This document shows positions 47,134 to 58,654 of a stretch of DNA of 64,000 bases, in pieces (position 1 is the stretch's first letter; the number at the start of each line of letters is the position of its first letter). This stretch comes from Haematococcus lacustris (Eukaryota > Chlorophyta > Chlorophyceae > Chlamydomonadales > Haematococcaceae). The stretch covers positions 368,011 to 432,010 of the forward strand of contig JASKMD010000017.1 of the NCBI GenBank assembly GCA_030144725.1, written 5' to 3'. The position numbers and the translations under genes are program-made. A model generated the notes under the pieces. The model was not told the origin of the DNA, searched no databases, and saw only the letters and a program-made list of their open reading frames with translations.

Positions 47134-50100
47134 GCTGCTGCTGCTGCTGTTGCTGCTGTTGCTGCTGCTGCTTCCCCTTCTAGCGCTGCCACAGCCTGGG
47201 TGACTGTTGCTGGTGGTGCCCTGCAGCATGCAGGCAGTGGTGGCAGGAGACCGGGCTGTGAGCGCCAAGCTGCCCACCAGCACCCCCTTGGTGTGGGCAG
47301 CCACCCTGCATGTGAACGGAGCGCCCGGTGTGGTGGCCATGGCTCAGGCTGAAGCCAGCGACCCAGTGACCCTGCAGGTCAGGGCAGTGGCAGGGGGTCT
47401 GGAGGGGTAAGGTCAATGTCAAAGGCGTGGGCGGGTTTGTTCACCCTGGTTATAAAGAGGGGAGCAGCAGTGGCACCAGTGGTGGCAGCAGCAGGGTGCC
47501 AGTGGTGGCAGTAGCAGTGGGTCTCTCAATGTGGAGGTTGATAGAATAGTGGGCGCCAGGAGGGGGCTTGTTTGCAGCAGGCATGTGACACGGGCAGCGG
47601 CAGTGGCTATAACAGGAGCTGGTGCAGAAATAGGCAGCTGTGTTCCGCTGTACCTGATCCTAACCCTGCTCTGCCCTGCTCTGCCCTGCCCTACCCCTTC
47701 CCCTTTGTGGAATGAGTGCTCTGTGGTGTGATGCATGCTGTAGGTGTACAGCCTGCCGGGCCTTGACCTGCTGGCAGATATGCCCTTGATGGCTGCCCTG
47801 GAGGGGACACACATAGAGTGGCAGCCACCTGCTGGCTCTGTGGCCAAGGTCAGCTGCGCTCTGCCTGCTTGACTTACATAGCCTACAGGGACAGGGGCAG
47901 TGGCAGGGGCAGTGGCAGGGGCAGGGGCAGGGGCAGGGGCAGGGGCGGGGGCAGGGGCGGGGGCAGGGGCAGGGGCAGGGGCAGGGGCAGGGGCAGGGGC
48001 GGGGGCAGGGGCAGGGGCAGGGGCAGGGGCGGGGGAGGGGGCAGGGGCAGGGGCAGGGGCAGGGGCAGGGGCAGGGGCAGGGGCAGGGGCAGGGGCAGGG
48101 GCAGGGGCAGGGGCAGGGGCAGGGGCAGGGGCAGGGGCAGGGGCAGGGGCAGGGGCGGGGGCGGGGGCGGGGGCGGGGGCGGGGGCAGGGGCGGGGGCAG
48201 GGGCAGCGGCAGCGGCAGCGGCAGCGGCAGGGGCAGGTGTAGCGGCAGGGGCAGGGGTGCAAAATTATGCAGCTTAAAAAGACACCAGGTTTGGGAAATC
48301 CTCCTTCTTTCCCCCTTCTCATCTTCTCCGTTGCTGTCACGTTTGTTATGCACACTCTCCCTCCTTCCTCTGGACGCCCCTTTGACTACCCTCTTTACCC
48401 CATTTTGCTGCAGATTGCACGGGCAGTGACCGCCTCTCCCCTAGGCCACCTGCTGCTGCTTGGGCCGCAAGCGGAGCTGATCCAGCTGGCTGTCACACCA
48501 AGTAAGTGCCACAGCACTGATCCAGCACCGCTGGAACCCTATACACCCTGATTTCTTTCTTGTGTTCCGTGCCGCTGCTGCTCCTGCTCCTGCTGCTTCT
48601 GCTGTCACAGCTGCTGCCATCGCCATTGCTGCTGCTGCTTTCTGCTGTTGCTTGACTTGAGCGCAAACGGCCCACACCACCCTTCACACCCACAGGCCTA
48701 CCAGACCCTCTGCCGCCCCTGGGCCTGTATGACTGGGAGGTGGCAGTGGCTGCCCACTCCGCGGCCGTCGTCCACGAGGCAGCGCTGCTCAGCCGTGGTC
48801 CAGGCTCCATGCGCCACCGAGGCCCTCACACCAGCGCCCCCAATGCCTCTTCAGCTCTGGGCCATGCCCCTGACAGCCTGGCTAGCCAGCAGCAGCAGCA
48901 GCAGCAGCAGCAGGGGAGGGAGGGAGGGGAGGGGCAGGGTGGCGGAGCTGCCTGGATGGCTCCACTGGGCATGGGCAGGGACCTGCTGGGCGGGGTGTTC
49001 AACAGGGTGCAGGAAGGTGAGGCGAGCCTGCTGCGGCAGCCTGCAGCCTGCGTGAAAGCACCCTAACACTGCAATCACCTCAGCAGTAGCAATTGATCGC
49101 GAAGCCCAGCAGCACCATCAGTGCGTGCACAATCGTTCAGTGGCAGCAACAGCACGAGCAACGGCAGCGGCAGCAGCAACAGCAGTGCAAGCAATGGCCG
49201 CCGCTGCAGCAGTGGCAGGGGCATCCACACCATCAGCACCATCATCATCATCAGCAGCAGCAGTAGACAAACAGACATGGCAAAGCTCAGAAGGGAGCTG
49301 CAACTCGTGAGGTTCAGTGTGTGACCAGTGTGACCTGCCCGTGCATCCAGGAATGAGCAAAGCGCTGGAGGGCACGAGCAAGGGCCTGCACACCGTGGTG
49401 ACAACCGTCGGCTCTGGGGTGCAGCAGGTGGGCAGGTGGGAGGGTGGCCAGCTCTGGCAACACGGATCAACCACCCCACCCCATCCCACACACACAGCGA
49501 AACATGCTCAGGTCAGCCTCATCCATTGGGTGTTACACATGTATTGTTGCATAGCGCAAAGGCTCTGCTGTGTGGCTCTGGGAACAGCTAGGGTCAGGGC
49601 CAGGAGCGGAGGCCTAGCACTGCCCTGCCCGCAACCCGTACCACCAAGTAGCCATGGGCACCATCATCACATATGGCCCTAGCCTCAGCCCTTGCACCGC
49701 CCCTCCGTGTCATCCATACGAATCCATCCATACAAGTCCATCCATACGAAGGGTCTGTTGCATTGCGCTGCTCACGTGCAGGTGGGCAAGCTCTTTGTGG
49801 AGGATGGCCCAGGGGAGCTGCAGCAGTATGACACCACCCAGCCAGAGCTGCTGACAGTGCTGAGTCAGGTGCCAAAGGAGCCAGGGGGCCCTCGGAACAA
49901 GCAGCAAAAGGACAAGGACGGGTGCGTACTGTACAAACACTGGTGTATCACACTCAGGTTCACTCTCTGCATGCATAGATGCACTAGTGTCCACTCACAG
50001 TGTCCACTCACAGTGTCTACTCACAGTGAGCGTAATGTGCTACAGCTGGGAACGAGCGGCGCACTAGGTGCTAGTGTCCGCGCGAGCATGTGAACTGCCT

Positions 50101-52113
50101 GTGCCGCGCCACCTTGCTTGCATGCCTCGTAGAGACGGGATTCCTGTCACTCAACCCCAGCCCCTTGTCGTCGGCGCTGCGGCGTCGTCGCGACAAACTG
50201 CGGGCCCGTCCGCCCTGCTTGCGCCTCACGGTGCCCGAAATAGCCGTCGCGCCGCTGTGCGGCCAAGTCTGTCTGACAGCGACGATGCTGACGAGCATGA
50301 CGGTGGGTTCGCGCAGCGCCGAGAACGCAAGCCAAAGTTTGTCGGGTTTGGTCCTAACACTCCTGGAAACGGCGGACCTGCGCCTGATCCTTCAGCTGGT
50401 GCTGGGGCATCGAGTTTGCGCTCCAACACGACTAGTAGGGTAGCATCCGTTGGGGCAGTCGGGGCGCCAGCTGCAAGTGGAGTGAAGAGTGTGAGAGGTC
50501 AAGATTCCTTGCCCGGGGACCTGGGGCCACTCTCCCCAACATCGTCTACACGAGCGCCACGGCCAGCATCGTCGCAAGCTAGGAGGTTTCGCCAAACAGA
50601 CGCTGCTGCATCAAGCAGCAGCGATGACAGCGGAGACGCACGGCGGGAGACGAGGGCAGGCGTGGCAGGCACTGGGCAGCCAACGAGTGGCGGTGCCACG
50701 CTTGACGTGCGTGCGAGCCTGATGGAGGGCGCGCAAACGCTGGCCGGAACCTTGAGCAAGTGAGCGGGGTTGTTGCTGTAGGGGCAGTGCTCTGCCTGGT
50801 GAAGGCATGTGGTGGGGCAGCCAAGGCGCGTACACCTCAATGCGGCACGCCAAGAGTGTGGGGGGTCTGTGGGCAGTGTGTCATGTCAAGAGCGTGGATG
50901 GCTGCGAGCAGTACATTATGTCAAGGGTGTAAGTGGCTGTGGTTGATGTGTGCACTCAGCTGTCTATGTCCAGCACTTCCATTGGTATGGCTATTACTTG
51001 CATCTCAGTAGCTCGCCATCCTTGTCATCATGTCAATATGTTACCTACCAACCCCGAGTCCTTGCATTGAAACACCTGCTCTACCACTTGCGCCCATCCA
51101 TGGCGTCAATGCTTTCTGTACGGCAGGTTCGGAGCTAGCACCGTCGGTGCCATTAAGCAAGTGGCCCAAGATGTGGCCGGGGCGGGAGACCGACTCAGTG
51201 ATGACGACACAGGGGCAGCGGGCGCATCAGCAAGTGAGTTGGGCAGCAAGGCGGCGTCAATCATGTCATCTGCTCATGTTCAATGCGAATGACCATCATT
51301 GCCTGCAAGTCTGTTTTCTGGAACATTCCTTGTTTAGCTCCTTGGTTCTAGTTTTGAGTACCTTGGTCTACAATGATGGTGGGTAAGGGTTGGGATCAAA
51401 TTATGGGGGTTGGGCAAGCTGTGACCGCAAGGCAAGCTGGGTCTCAGCGTGTTTGATCCTTTTCATGTCGCAGTATGGAGGTGGGGCGACCCACATAACA
51501 CAGAGTACTTGCCCACTACCCCTCAAGACGCCTGAATCGCCATTTTGCTCAGCTATTCTAACATGGGACAGGAAGGGGTCACATAGCATGATGGTTGTTT
51601 TCACGTGTTTGCATATGATGCGTATGTGCTTGCACACTTTTTTGTCTGATACGCTGACAAACAACGCCAAGATCTATAAGGATCTGCTGCTGCTGCTGTT
51701 GCTGTCTGCGTGCCTTCAGGACCTGGGCGCAAGTATGTGCCAGTGGATGAGCCTGTACGGGTGCGGACAACGAACGAGATTCGTAGCAAGTATGGGCGAC
51801 CCACAACAGACACAACCGACGCAAGCCAAGATCGCGCCCGGGGTACTAGCGCCAAGTAAGCGTGTATCTCTCATGCGGGTGGTAGCTTGCGGTCCATGCA
51901 ACGCAGTATGGTAAGCGATGTTGAATTGCGTGATGCAGGGTGCGGGGCGCGGCGGATGCCGCCATCGAGGCCCGCTCTCGTCTCGAGGAACGGGGCGAAC
52001 GGTTGAGGGAGCTGAATGACAAGGGCGATGACCTTGCGAACGAGGCCGCGGGGTTTGCGAGCTTAGCCCACCAGCTGGCACAGCAGCAGAGGAACCGCAA
52101 GTGGTGGCAGTGA
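33876..52113 (+). CDS. Tomosyn/Lgl-type WD40 protein with C-terminal R-SNARE motif
   Basis: Tomosyns bind plasma-membrane SNAREs and restrain exocytosis. Well-supported exons: 33876-34121, 34188-34328, 36195-~36290, 38197-38262, 39516-39718, 40253-40428, ~41182-41378, ~41877-42075, 42881-43062, 43709-44092, 44677-44800, 45615-45724, 46190-~46400, ~46730-46834, 47227-47377, 47744-47848, 48414-48501, 48696-49016, 49351-49427, 49782-49921, 50133-50759, 51127-51233, 51721-51855, 51939-52113. WD-like blades include VGTSDGRVKLFGRQG, AGFLEVWNLASSLK, GHEKGDVLVWVLP, GCKDGRVRLWDMY and GHAKGEVRVYQM. An acidic DDDDNEDEEEF segment lies mid-protein. The last ~55 residues are a SNARE helix ending LAHQLAQQQRNRKWWQ, without a membrane anchor, as in tomosyns. 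The exon near 37451-37580 is uncertain. Introns hold four mobile elements or fragments and most satellites of the window. Confidence 0.88.
34523..34705. repeat. (CCA)n microsatellite
   Basis: About 55 CCA units with a few CAT or GCA interruptions in tomosyn intron 2; source of spurious poly-Pro, poly-Gly and poly-Val ORFs. Confidence 0.95.
34918..35897. mobile_element. TA-flanked 980-bp element in tomosyn intron
   Basis: Flanked by TA (34916-34917, 35898-35899). Inverted ends read CCGTACTMTCCCTTTTGATT plus CCC. TTCCCGA/TCGGGA repeats lie inside both ends. A minus-strand ORF (35785-35147, alternative frames) gives MDQFVLRGISAADAADNLHR then, in another frame, a Cys-rich end EICRHCQQRQEDHDC. 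No transposase is recognised. Size, CCGTA start and TA duplication match the element at 4829-5815. Confidence 0.83.
36081..36183. repeat. (GGT)n microsatellite
   Basis: GGT/GAT-rich tract immediately upstream of the acceptor of tomosyn exon 3, in place of the usual pyrimidine tract. Confidence 0.9.
36593..36960 (-). mobile_element. Truncated Fanzor-element copy in tomosyn intron
   Basis: A 368-bp block flanked by a 14-bp direct repeat AGGCTTCTCTCCAG (36579-36592, 36961-36974). It matches the common end of the element at 23241 for about 330 bp, through the region downstream of the Fanzor stop and slightly into its last codons. It then ends in GCAAGGCAGCC filler. No coding capacity. Confidence 0.88.
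37325..37405 (-). repeat. Possible tRNA-derived SINE fragment
   Basis: On minus, an arrangement of GAGGTCCCTAGTTCCAACC preceded by a plausible anticodon-arm sequence resembles a box B region. A similar stretch occurs at about 57482-57530. No intact tRNA fold is evident. Confidence 0.35.
38306..39480. repeat. Compound pentanucleotide satellite CCTCA / CCCCA / CCTCG
   Basis: Three pure blocks: CCTCA about 63 units (38306-38620), CCCCA about 114 units (38621-39190), a short CGCACCCACC-type stretch (39191-39255), and CCTCG about 45 units (39256-39480) with one CTTCG variant. All lie within one tomosyn intron (38263-39515). Confidence 0.98.
39913..39998. repeat. (CTG)n microsatellite
   Basis: About 28 pure CTG units in a tomosyn intron. 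Confidence 0.97.
40788..40918. repeat. (TTTC)n followed by (GGGGCAGCA)n
   Basis: Eight TTTC units to 40820, then about ten 9-bp GGGGCAGCA units, in a tomosyn intron. Confidence 0.95.
41413..41804. repeat. Tetranucleotide sandwich (CCCA)n-(CCCG)n-(CCCA)n
   Basis: About 34 CCCA, 58 CCCG, then 5 CCCA units in a tomosyn intron; pure within each block. Confidence 0.97.
42121..42345. repeat. Two copies of a ~40-bp GAAGCAGGACCTGT unit
   Basis: CATGGTGGGTGATGGGAGTT at 42120 and CATTGTGGGCGATGGGATTT at 42301 both continue into GAAGCAGGACCTGT. On minus the unit contains CTTCAAATCCC, reminiscent of a tRNA box B. Confidence 0.6.
43264..43628. repeat. (CCCCA)n satellite
   Basis: About 73 perfect units ending some 80 bp before the acceptor of the GCKDGRVRLWD exon of tomosyn. 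Confidence 0.98.
44870..45235. repeat. Degenerate CTGCACCTGGCTG minisatellite
   Basis: Irregular units of 12-24 bp based on CTGCACCTGG and GTGCTGGCTG in a tomosyn intron. Confidence 0.85.
47006..47175. repeat. (CTG)n/(CCG)n microsatellite
   Basis: CTG tract with interspersed CCG units in a tomosyn intron. Confidence 0.95.
47890..48255. repeat. (GGGGCA)n hexanucleotide array
   Basis: About 60 hexamers, mostly GGGGCA with GGGGCG and GGGGGC variants. G-rich on the transcribed-sense strand of the tomosyn intron 47849-48413. Confidence 0.97.
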
Positions 52114-52673
52114 AATGCACCACAGCTGAGCTTCCAGTCCTCGCCTTTCATGCACATATGTCATGAACATAGCATCGTTTCATACTTCGTTGCTTGACGT
52201 CAGCCTCATACTTTGTTACAGCCACACAGTAGGAGCATAGGAATGGTGGGGGTGTTCAACACTGCTTGAGCCGTCACTTGTCAGGTTGCTTGGCTTCTTT
52301 CCCACTTGCTGATGAATACCATGTCAATACATGCTGCCTTCATCGCTTTCGTGAGGATGGTCTACAATGCTCAACCCGAGCATGCCCTAGTAGTGAAGCT
52401 TTGCAGTTGCAAAGCAGTAACGAGCGCTGCTGCTGTCAGAGCCCCACTATCAGTAGCCTTTACAATACTGATCTCGAAGCCTGTGTTTGATTAATAGATA
52501 GCCTTATTTTGGTGTTGCATGAGGGCGGTAGGGATTAAAACTTGACTAATTAAAACCCGCTAAGCACGTGATTGACAAGATTACATAAGCTGTAGCTGCT
52601 GACATGAGAAAGCAGCTGCCGGTTAGATGCAGGCCTAAACGGGCCGATCATTGAAGAGCCGGCAAGGGAGGCA
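52114..52673. other. Intergenic, tomosyn to transporter
   Basis: 560 bp holding the tomosyn 3' UTR and the transporter promoter/5' UTR. No gene seen. Confidence 0.45.
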
Positions 52674-55600
52674 ATGCAGGCAAGGGAGGCAATGCTCGTG
52701 CCGCAGCGCAGTATCAGCGCAGAAATCCTGCCAGGCCCAACAGCCCGGGAATGCGAAAAGGGTGTCGCCGTCACATCGGGTCTCCTGCCAACAGTCTACT
52801 TGCCCAGCGTGGAGTCACAGCAACAACAGCAGAATAAGCAGCATGAGCAACAAGATGAGCAGCACTCAGCAAAGCTTGCAAGGGTCAGCCCAGCCAGCAG
52901 CGAAAGTCAAGCTCACTGTTTGCTCACCAATCCCTACCAGCACACATGCGTCATGGCACTGGCATCGGAGCAGGAGCAACAGGGGCTCCTAAAGTCAGAC
53001 CACCAGGACAGCGCCCAGCCTACTCCAATCCACCAGCAGAAGCAACACCAGGACCTGGCAGGGCGTTTTGTAGGACTGTGGCACACTGCTGTTGGGCAGC
53101 CCACAAGGTAATTGACTCACCGGCTCACCCACATCCCGAACCTGCCTTTCCCCTGCCCTCCTACCCTCCTCCCCACCCTCCTCCCCACCCCTTCCCCATC
53201 CTCCTCATCTACACCATACTGCGGGGATATAGGACATCAGCTGCTCTCTGCCTCACCTATTGCCCACAGCCTTCCTCACTCCCGCATCTCTTCCAGTGTT
53301 TTTCGTGCTACCCCACCTATACACCGCCTTGCCATGTTGCCCACCTCCTTGCTGCCAGTGATGTCGCTGCTGCTGCTGCCGCATGTAGCCTTGTTGCACC
53401 CAGCCCCCGCTCCCCCATGGATACCCCTCCCAGCACAGCACAGTCAACACAGCACCCTTCTCCGGCTCCCCCTCCTCAAGGCCGGGGCCATGCCTGCATG
53501 TCCGGCAATGTTTGGCACCAGCAGCAGTAGTGACAGCAAGCACATGGCATCATGGCCCATGTCAATGCTCATAGTGCATCACAGGCCCCATGTCAACCAG
53601 CACACCCATCCCTGCTGCTTTGCTGCCGGCACAATTAGCACGAAACTGCCTGCATGCAGCCAGCACTGTGCTGGCAATGGGTTTGGTGATGCATGACATA
53701 CCCACCCCTGCTGCCTTCTGTGCATCATTTGCATGCTGCCTTGCTTGACTGCATGCTTGGCAACAGCAGCAGGAGCGGGGCCATGCCTCCTATGCTGCCC
53801 TGCATGATCCCATGCCGTCGTGGGTTGCCTGGCTGCAGGTGGCTGTGGTCTAATGGTTTGCTGTGTGCGGTGCTGTGCCAGCTCATCTTCTCCCTGGCAA
53901 TCCTGTTTGTCAAGCTCATGGATGGTCGGGTCCCTCTACTGGAGTTCACCGCCCACCGCTCACTCTTCTCATGGCTGCTCACTCTCTTTGCCGCATGGCG
54001 CATGGGCATCAAGCCAGTGTATGGCCAGAGGCCCCACCAGCCCAAGCTCATCTTCAGAGGTGCACTGCAGGCAAGCGCAAGCCTCATAGAGTAGCCAGAT
54101 GCCTACAGGATCCCTATAGCTGCTTATAGCCTGGCTTTAGGAAAGGCCAGGGAAGACCAGGAGGCCAGGACATTGCAACGTTGCCTGGTAGAGGGGCCAG
54201 GTGCCAGGGTGTCCTGTTCCCAAGGGAGGGAGGGAGAGATGGAGTTTCATCGCACCCTGACACACCTTGGCTCAGGTAGTCATCTCAAGGCAGCTTCAGG
54301 AAAGGCTAGGGAAGGCCAGGGGGCACGCATTGCAATAGGAGGTGGAGAAGGGAGGGAGAGAGGCGGTGGAGGAAGGGTGAGAGGGATGGAGGGAGGGAGA
54401 GGGCTCCCTAGCGTCGAAGGTTGAAGGTGTTGACACCTCCAGTCCTTCGCTCAATCAGGCTCAAACCCATTCCCTGATCACTGCAATTAGGAAGGACGAG
54501 GCAAGGTAGGTGGGTGGACAGGTTAGGCAGCTCGTAATGACACTGTGGAGTAGGGGAGTACAAAGGAGGGTCATCGCCCCACGCATCTTGCTCAGGTGCA
54601 CCAGGTCCTCGGTCTGCACAGGGCACAATGCTAACAGCATTGGCTGAGGGGAAGAGGGAGGGAGGGGAGGAGGTGGCAGTACACCAGGCTGTTAGCCCCG
54701 ACTCACCATGTTGAGTTACCATGCTCACTCACCATGTTTGACTCACCATGACTCACCATCTGATTCACGCTTTCGAAGCGGGTTTCATGACCACAACACG
54801 GGGCAGGCACTACGTGTCCTGTTAACACCAGCAAGAGGAGTTTGTAAGGGGCATGCACAATGTCTGACTTCTGGCCCAACCACAGCTGGTCATCTGAAGC
54901 CTACATGAAGCATGCTGGACCTGCCCATGTACAGCTTTGTGGTTGGGTCGGGACGCTCTCCCTTACTGACAGCCCGCTCTGCAAGCAGGCCACAAGCACA
55001 ACAGAGTGACCCATGCGCCCCATACAGCTAGGTGGTTGGGTTGGTTAATTGATTGATTTGGCTGGTACACTGGGCACCATGCCTCACTGTCACCCTGCCC
55101 TGCAAGCCGGCTGCAATGTGACAAAGCTGCTGACTGCCCCAAGCGCCCATGTGCTCCATGGGCTCCATGCGCAGGGTGCCGCAATGATCACCTACTACTA
55201 TGCCGCCTACCTGCTACCCATATCAGAAGCGGTGTTGGCTAGCCTGCTGCACCCGCCTCTTACTGCTCTGATCGCGTGGCCGCTACTCAAAGTGAGCGCG
55301 CAATGCAATGCCCTCCGCACGCCCGCCTTCCGGCTCGCACGCCCACACGCCTATGAAAGTGATACAAGTCCTCCATCCACCCCATATGGCTCGGCACACT
55401 TGCTTCTTCCTCCTTCCACCCCCTAACTTATGGCCCCCCATGGCCATAGCATGCAGTGTGATGAGGAAGCCTTTGCTGCACCACTGAACTGCTGCTCCTG
55501 TCGCTCGCATGCTGCTGTTGGCCGCTGCTGCTGCGGCTACTGCAGCTGTTGCTGCGGCTGGTTTCAGGACCCATTGGGCTGGAGGGGCTGGCTGGGCTGC

Positions 55601-58324
55601 AGCCTTGCTTTCATGGGCGTAACAGTGCTCACTCGGCCCGCCTTCCTCTTCCCACACCATGATGAAGACGGCACGGGTGGAGCGGCCGCCCCAGGTGCGT
55701 CTGGATGCATACATTGTGCTTGGCCAGCACCTTGGCCCTCAACCTTGAGCCTTCATTGCAGTCGAACACACTAATTATGGACCACTACAAAACAGTGTTT
55801 GTTTCTGTGTGGTGTTCCCATCGCATGGCATGCTCATGGCCTATACATGGCATACACATGGTCATGGTCGCCTACCACCTACACTATTGCCTGACCACGG
55901 GGGCTATGATGTAGAGTTGGCATGACAAAACATGCACTAAATGAAAGCTGATGACAGCTCAAAAGGGGGGGCACACACTACTGTGCCGCAGCAGGCTGGG
56001 CCTTGTCTCGCGGTGGCTTGTCTCGCACTCGCTTGCAACCCCAGGCCAGGGTACTCCTTGCCCTTGGCTGGCAGCGCTCCCTGCTCTGGCCAGTAGCACA
56101 GCTCCAGTGGCCGCCACCTGCTCTCCCCAATGCGCTGCATGTTCAGCGCTGCATTGCAGTCCCTGTCCAGCCACCTGCCTGGCTGCGGTGCTGGCTTGGC
56201 TTTAGCAGCCTTGCCTTTGCCCTTTGTGGGCTCAGCTGCCTCTGGCTCAGCCTTGGTGCGCTTGCTGCGCTTGGCTGGCAGGGGAGTGCTGGGCCCTGGC
56301 TCTGAGGCTGCTGGCTGTGTGGCTGCCTGGCTGCTGCGAGAGGCCTATGGGGGCTTACGGGGGGCCACTACCGGGCACCACATCATGCCACGCACTGGCT
56401 GGTCATGCTGCTGGCTCCAGGCTGGGCGCAGCAGGCGGTCGTGCTCCCTTGTGCTTGGCCATCGCCCTCACCCTCACCGGCGCCTGCGCCTGCACCTGCA
56501 CTTACCCCGACGCTGGCACCGGCCCATACAATGTGTCACAGGTTTAGACCTGGTGCTGCACTGCTGTTGCTGCACTGCTGTTGATGCTGCTGCCGTTGCT
56601 GCACTGCTGTTGCTGCCAGGCGAGTCATCACGGGCGCTGGGCATTTGCGTGGGCTTGCTGTCCGCCTCTCTACAAGCATGTGAGTAGAGGGTGGCGTGGA
56701 TAGCAGGGACCAGGGCCATGAGGCGCAGGAGGCAGTGAGGCTGGTGTCATGCTGGCAGGGGATCAGGGCCACACAGGACAGGGAATTCCAATCATGTTCT
56801 CTCAAATGTATCATAGCCTTCCTTTCAACCTGATTATCCAAGTACAATACAACTCACTCTGGAGGATGAGCATGTGTATTTGTTTTCTCAGTATTCTGGA
56901 GCACTAGATTTCACAACGGAATTGGGATGTTGAAAGGGAGACCATAGTATCCTCTTTGTTTTCTTTTCTCTCTTTATCTTGCGTTGCCAATGCCATGCTG
57001 CTGTCCCCCACTGCCGTGCAGGCTCCAACATCTACTACAAGGTATGCTATGAGATATCATGGTGCTGCATGCGGCTCATCCCCTGCTTCATGTCGCTTCA
57101 ACCCGCCTTGTGCCTGCTACCCGCCGCCAATTGTGTTTGATAAGGCATTCAAAGGGTGTTTGACAAAGTGTTACATCAGTGAGTCAGCGCTAAGCTCCAT
57201 TATGTTATATGTAAACAAGCTGACCATTGCTTTACCTAGCATGTTGGCATTTTAGTCTGCCGCTACAACAGCCTGCCCGGATTCCTCCTCTGGTGCCGCC
57301 GCTGTTGCCGCTGCTGCTGCTACTGCTGCTGCCGCCGTTGCTGCCACTGCTGCTGCTGGCACCGCTGCTGCTGCCGCTAATGCTGCTGCTGCTGCTGTGC
57401 TGTACTGGCAGTTTGTATCCAAGGAGGAGCATGCCCTCACAGTGGCCCTCTGGTTCCACATCGTGACCTTGGTTGTATCCAGTGGGTGTTGAACCGGGGA
57501 CCTCGACGAGCGGGGCAGAGGGTACAGCACCTTGGCCCTCAACCTTGAGCCGGCACTGGGCCGCTTCCTCGGAGGCATTGCGCCACTAGGCTCATATTAG
57601 CTCACACCTGCTGATACCTACTTATACCCAGGAGGCGATGTCACTCACTCTCGCACCTCCAAAGGGCACTTCCAAAGGGCCAGGGTCCAGATCCAGGGTC
57701 ATCGTGGGGGCATCACTGCCCTAGCACCCTACTAGCATGAGCGTCATGGATAGGTCTCTGAGGGGCAGAGGGGTACAGCAGCAGCAAGCACAGAAGACGC
57801 AATGCCAGCAGCAAGGGTGGTGCTAAGGGAGGAAAAGGCGTTGAATGCGGAAGCTTAACATCAGGGCAGGAGGTTAGGCTTGTCACGTGAGGGGTCAAAG
57901 TGTCTGTTGTGGCACAAGAGAGGAGATGCCGTTGAGGGCCTTGGCTTAGGGTGAGAGCTGTTGGGTTAGGGGCGTCACGTGTTGGCCAGACTCCTGGTTA
58001 TGCCTCCCTTCTTTGCATGGTAGGGTCATGACCAGGACTGCAGCAGGGGGCCAGATGCTTGCGCTGTGCCCCAGCCCTGCACCGCATTCGGCTCATGTGC
58101 TCCATGCGGCTCCATGCGTGTTGGCCTGCCTTACATGCAGTCGTGCCCGCTGGCTTGGGCTGGCCGCAAGACCTGATGTGGCCAGGGTGGCAAGACCACC
58201 TCCTGCTAGCCGGCATCGCCATGTGCAGCTTCTTTGGGCACCTAATCATGGGCAGGTGGGGGGCTAGCAGCTGACAGCTAGCGGCTGGCTGCTGGTGCCT
58301 GGGCAGGGGGCTGCAAGGGCCTGG

Positions 58325-58369
<45 letters not shown>

Positions 58370-58623
58370 AGGACGAGGGTGAGGGTGAGGCAGCTGAAGG
58401 AATGGGGCCTGACACCCCAGCTGGCCCTGCCCCACCCCACTTGCCCCCTTCAGCCCTGCAGTAACTCCAATGCCTTATCCACTGGCCCCTCCGCCCTTAC
58501 ATGGCTTCCTTACTGGCTGCAGGGCTTTCCAGCTGCTGCCTGCTGCCACCGCCTCCATGTTTGCCTTCACGGTGGTGGGCTGGGCATACCTGTTTGAGGT
58601 GGGAGCCTGGCCGCATATGGGCA

Positions 58624-58654
<31 letters not shown>

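Noticed and set aside
47883..48429. Poly-(AG), (PL) and (CP) ORFs
   Set aside because: Frames of the GGGGCA array; intron of tomosyn.
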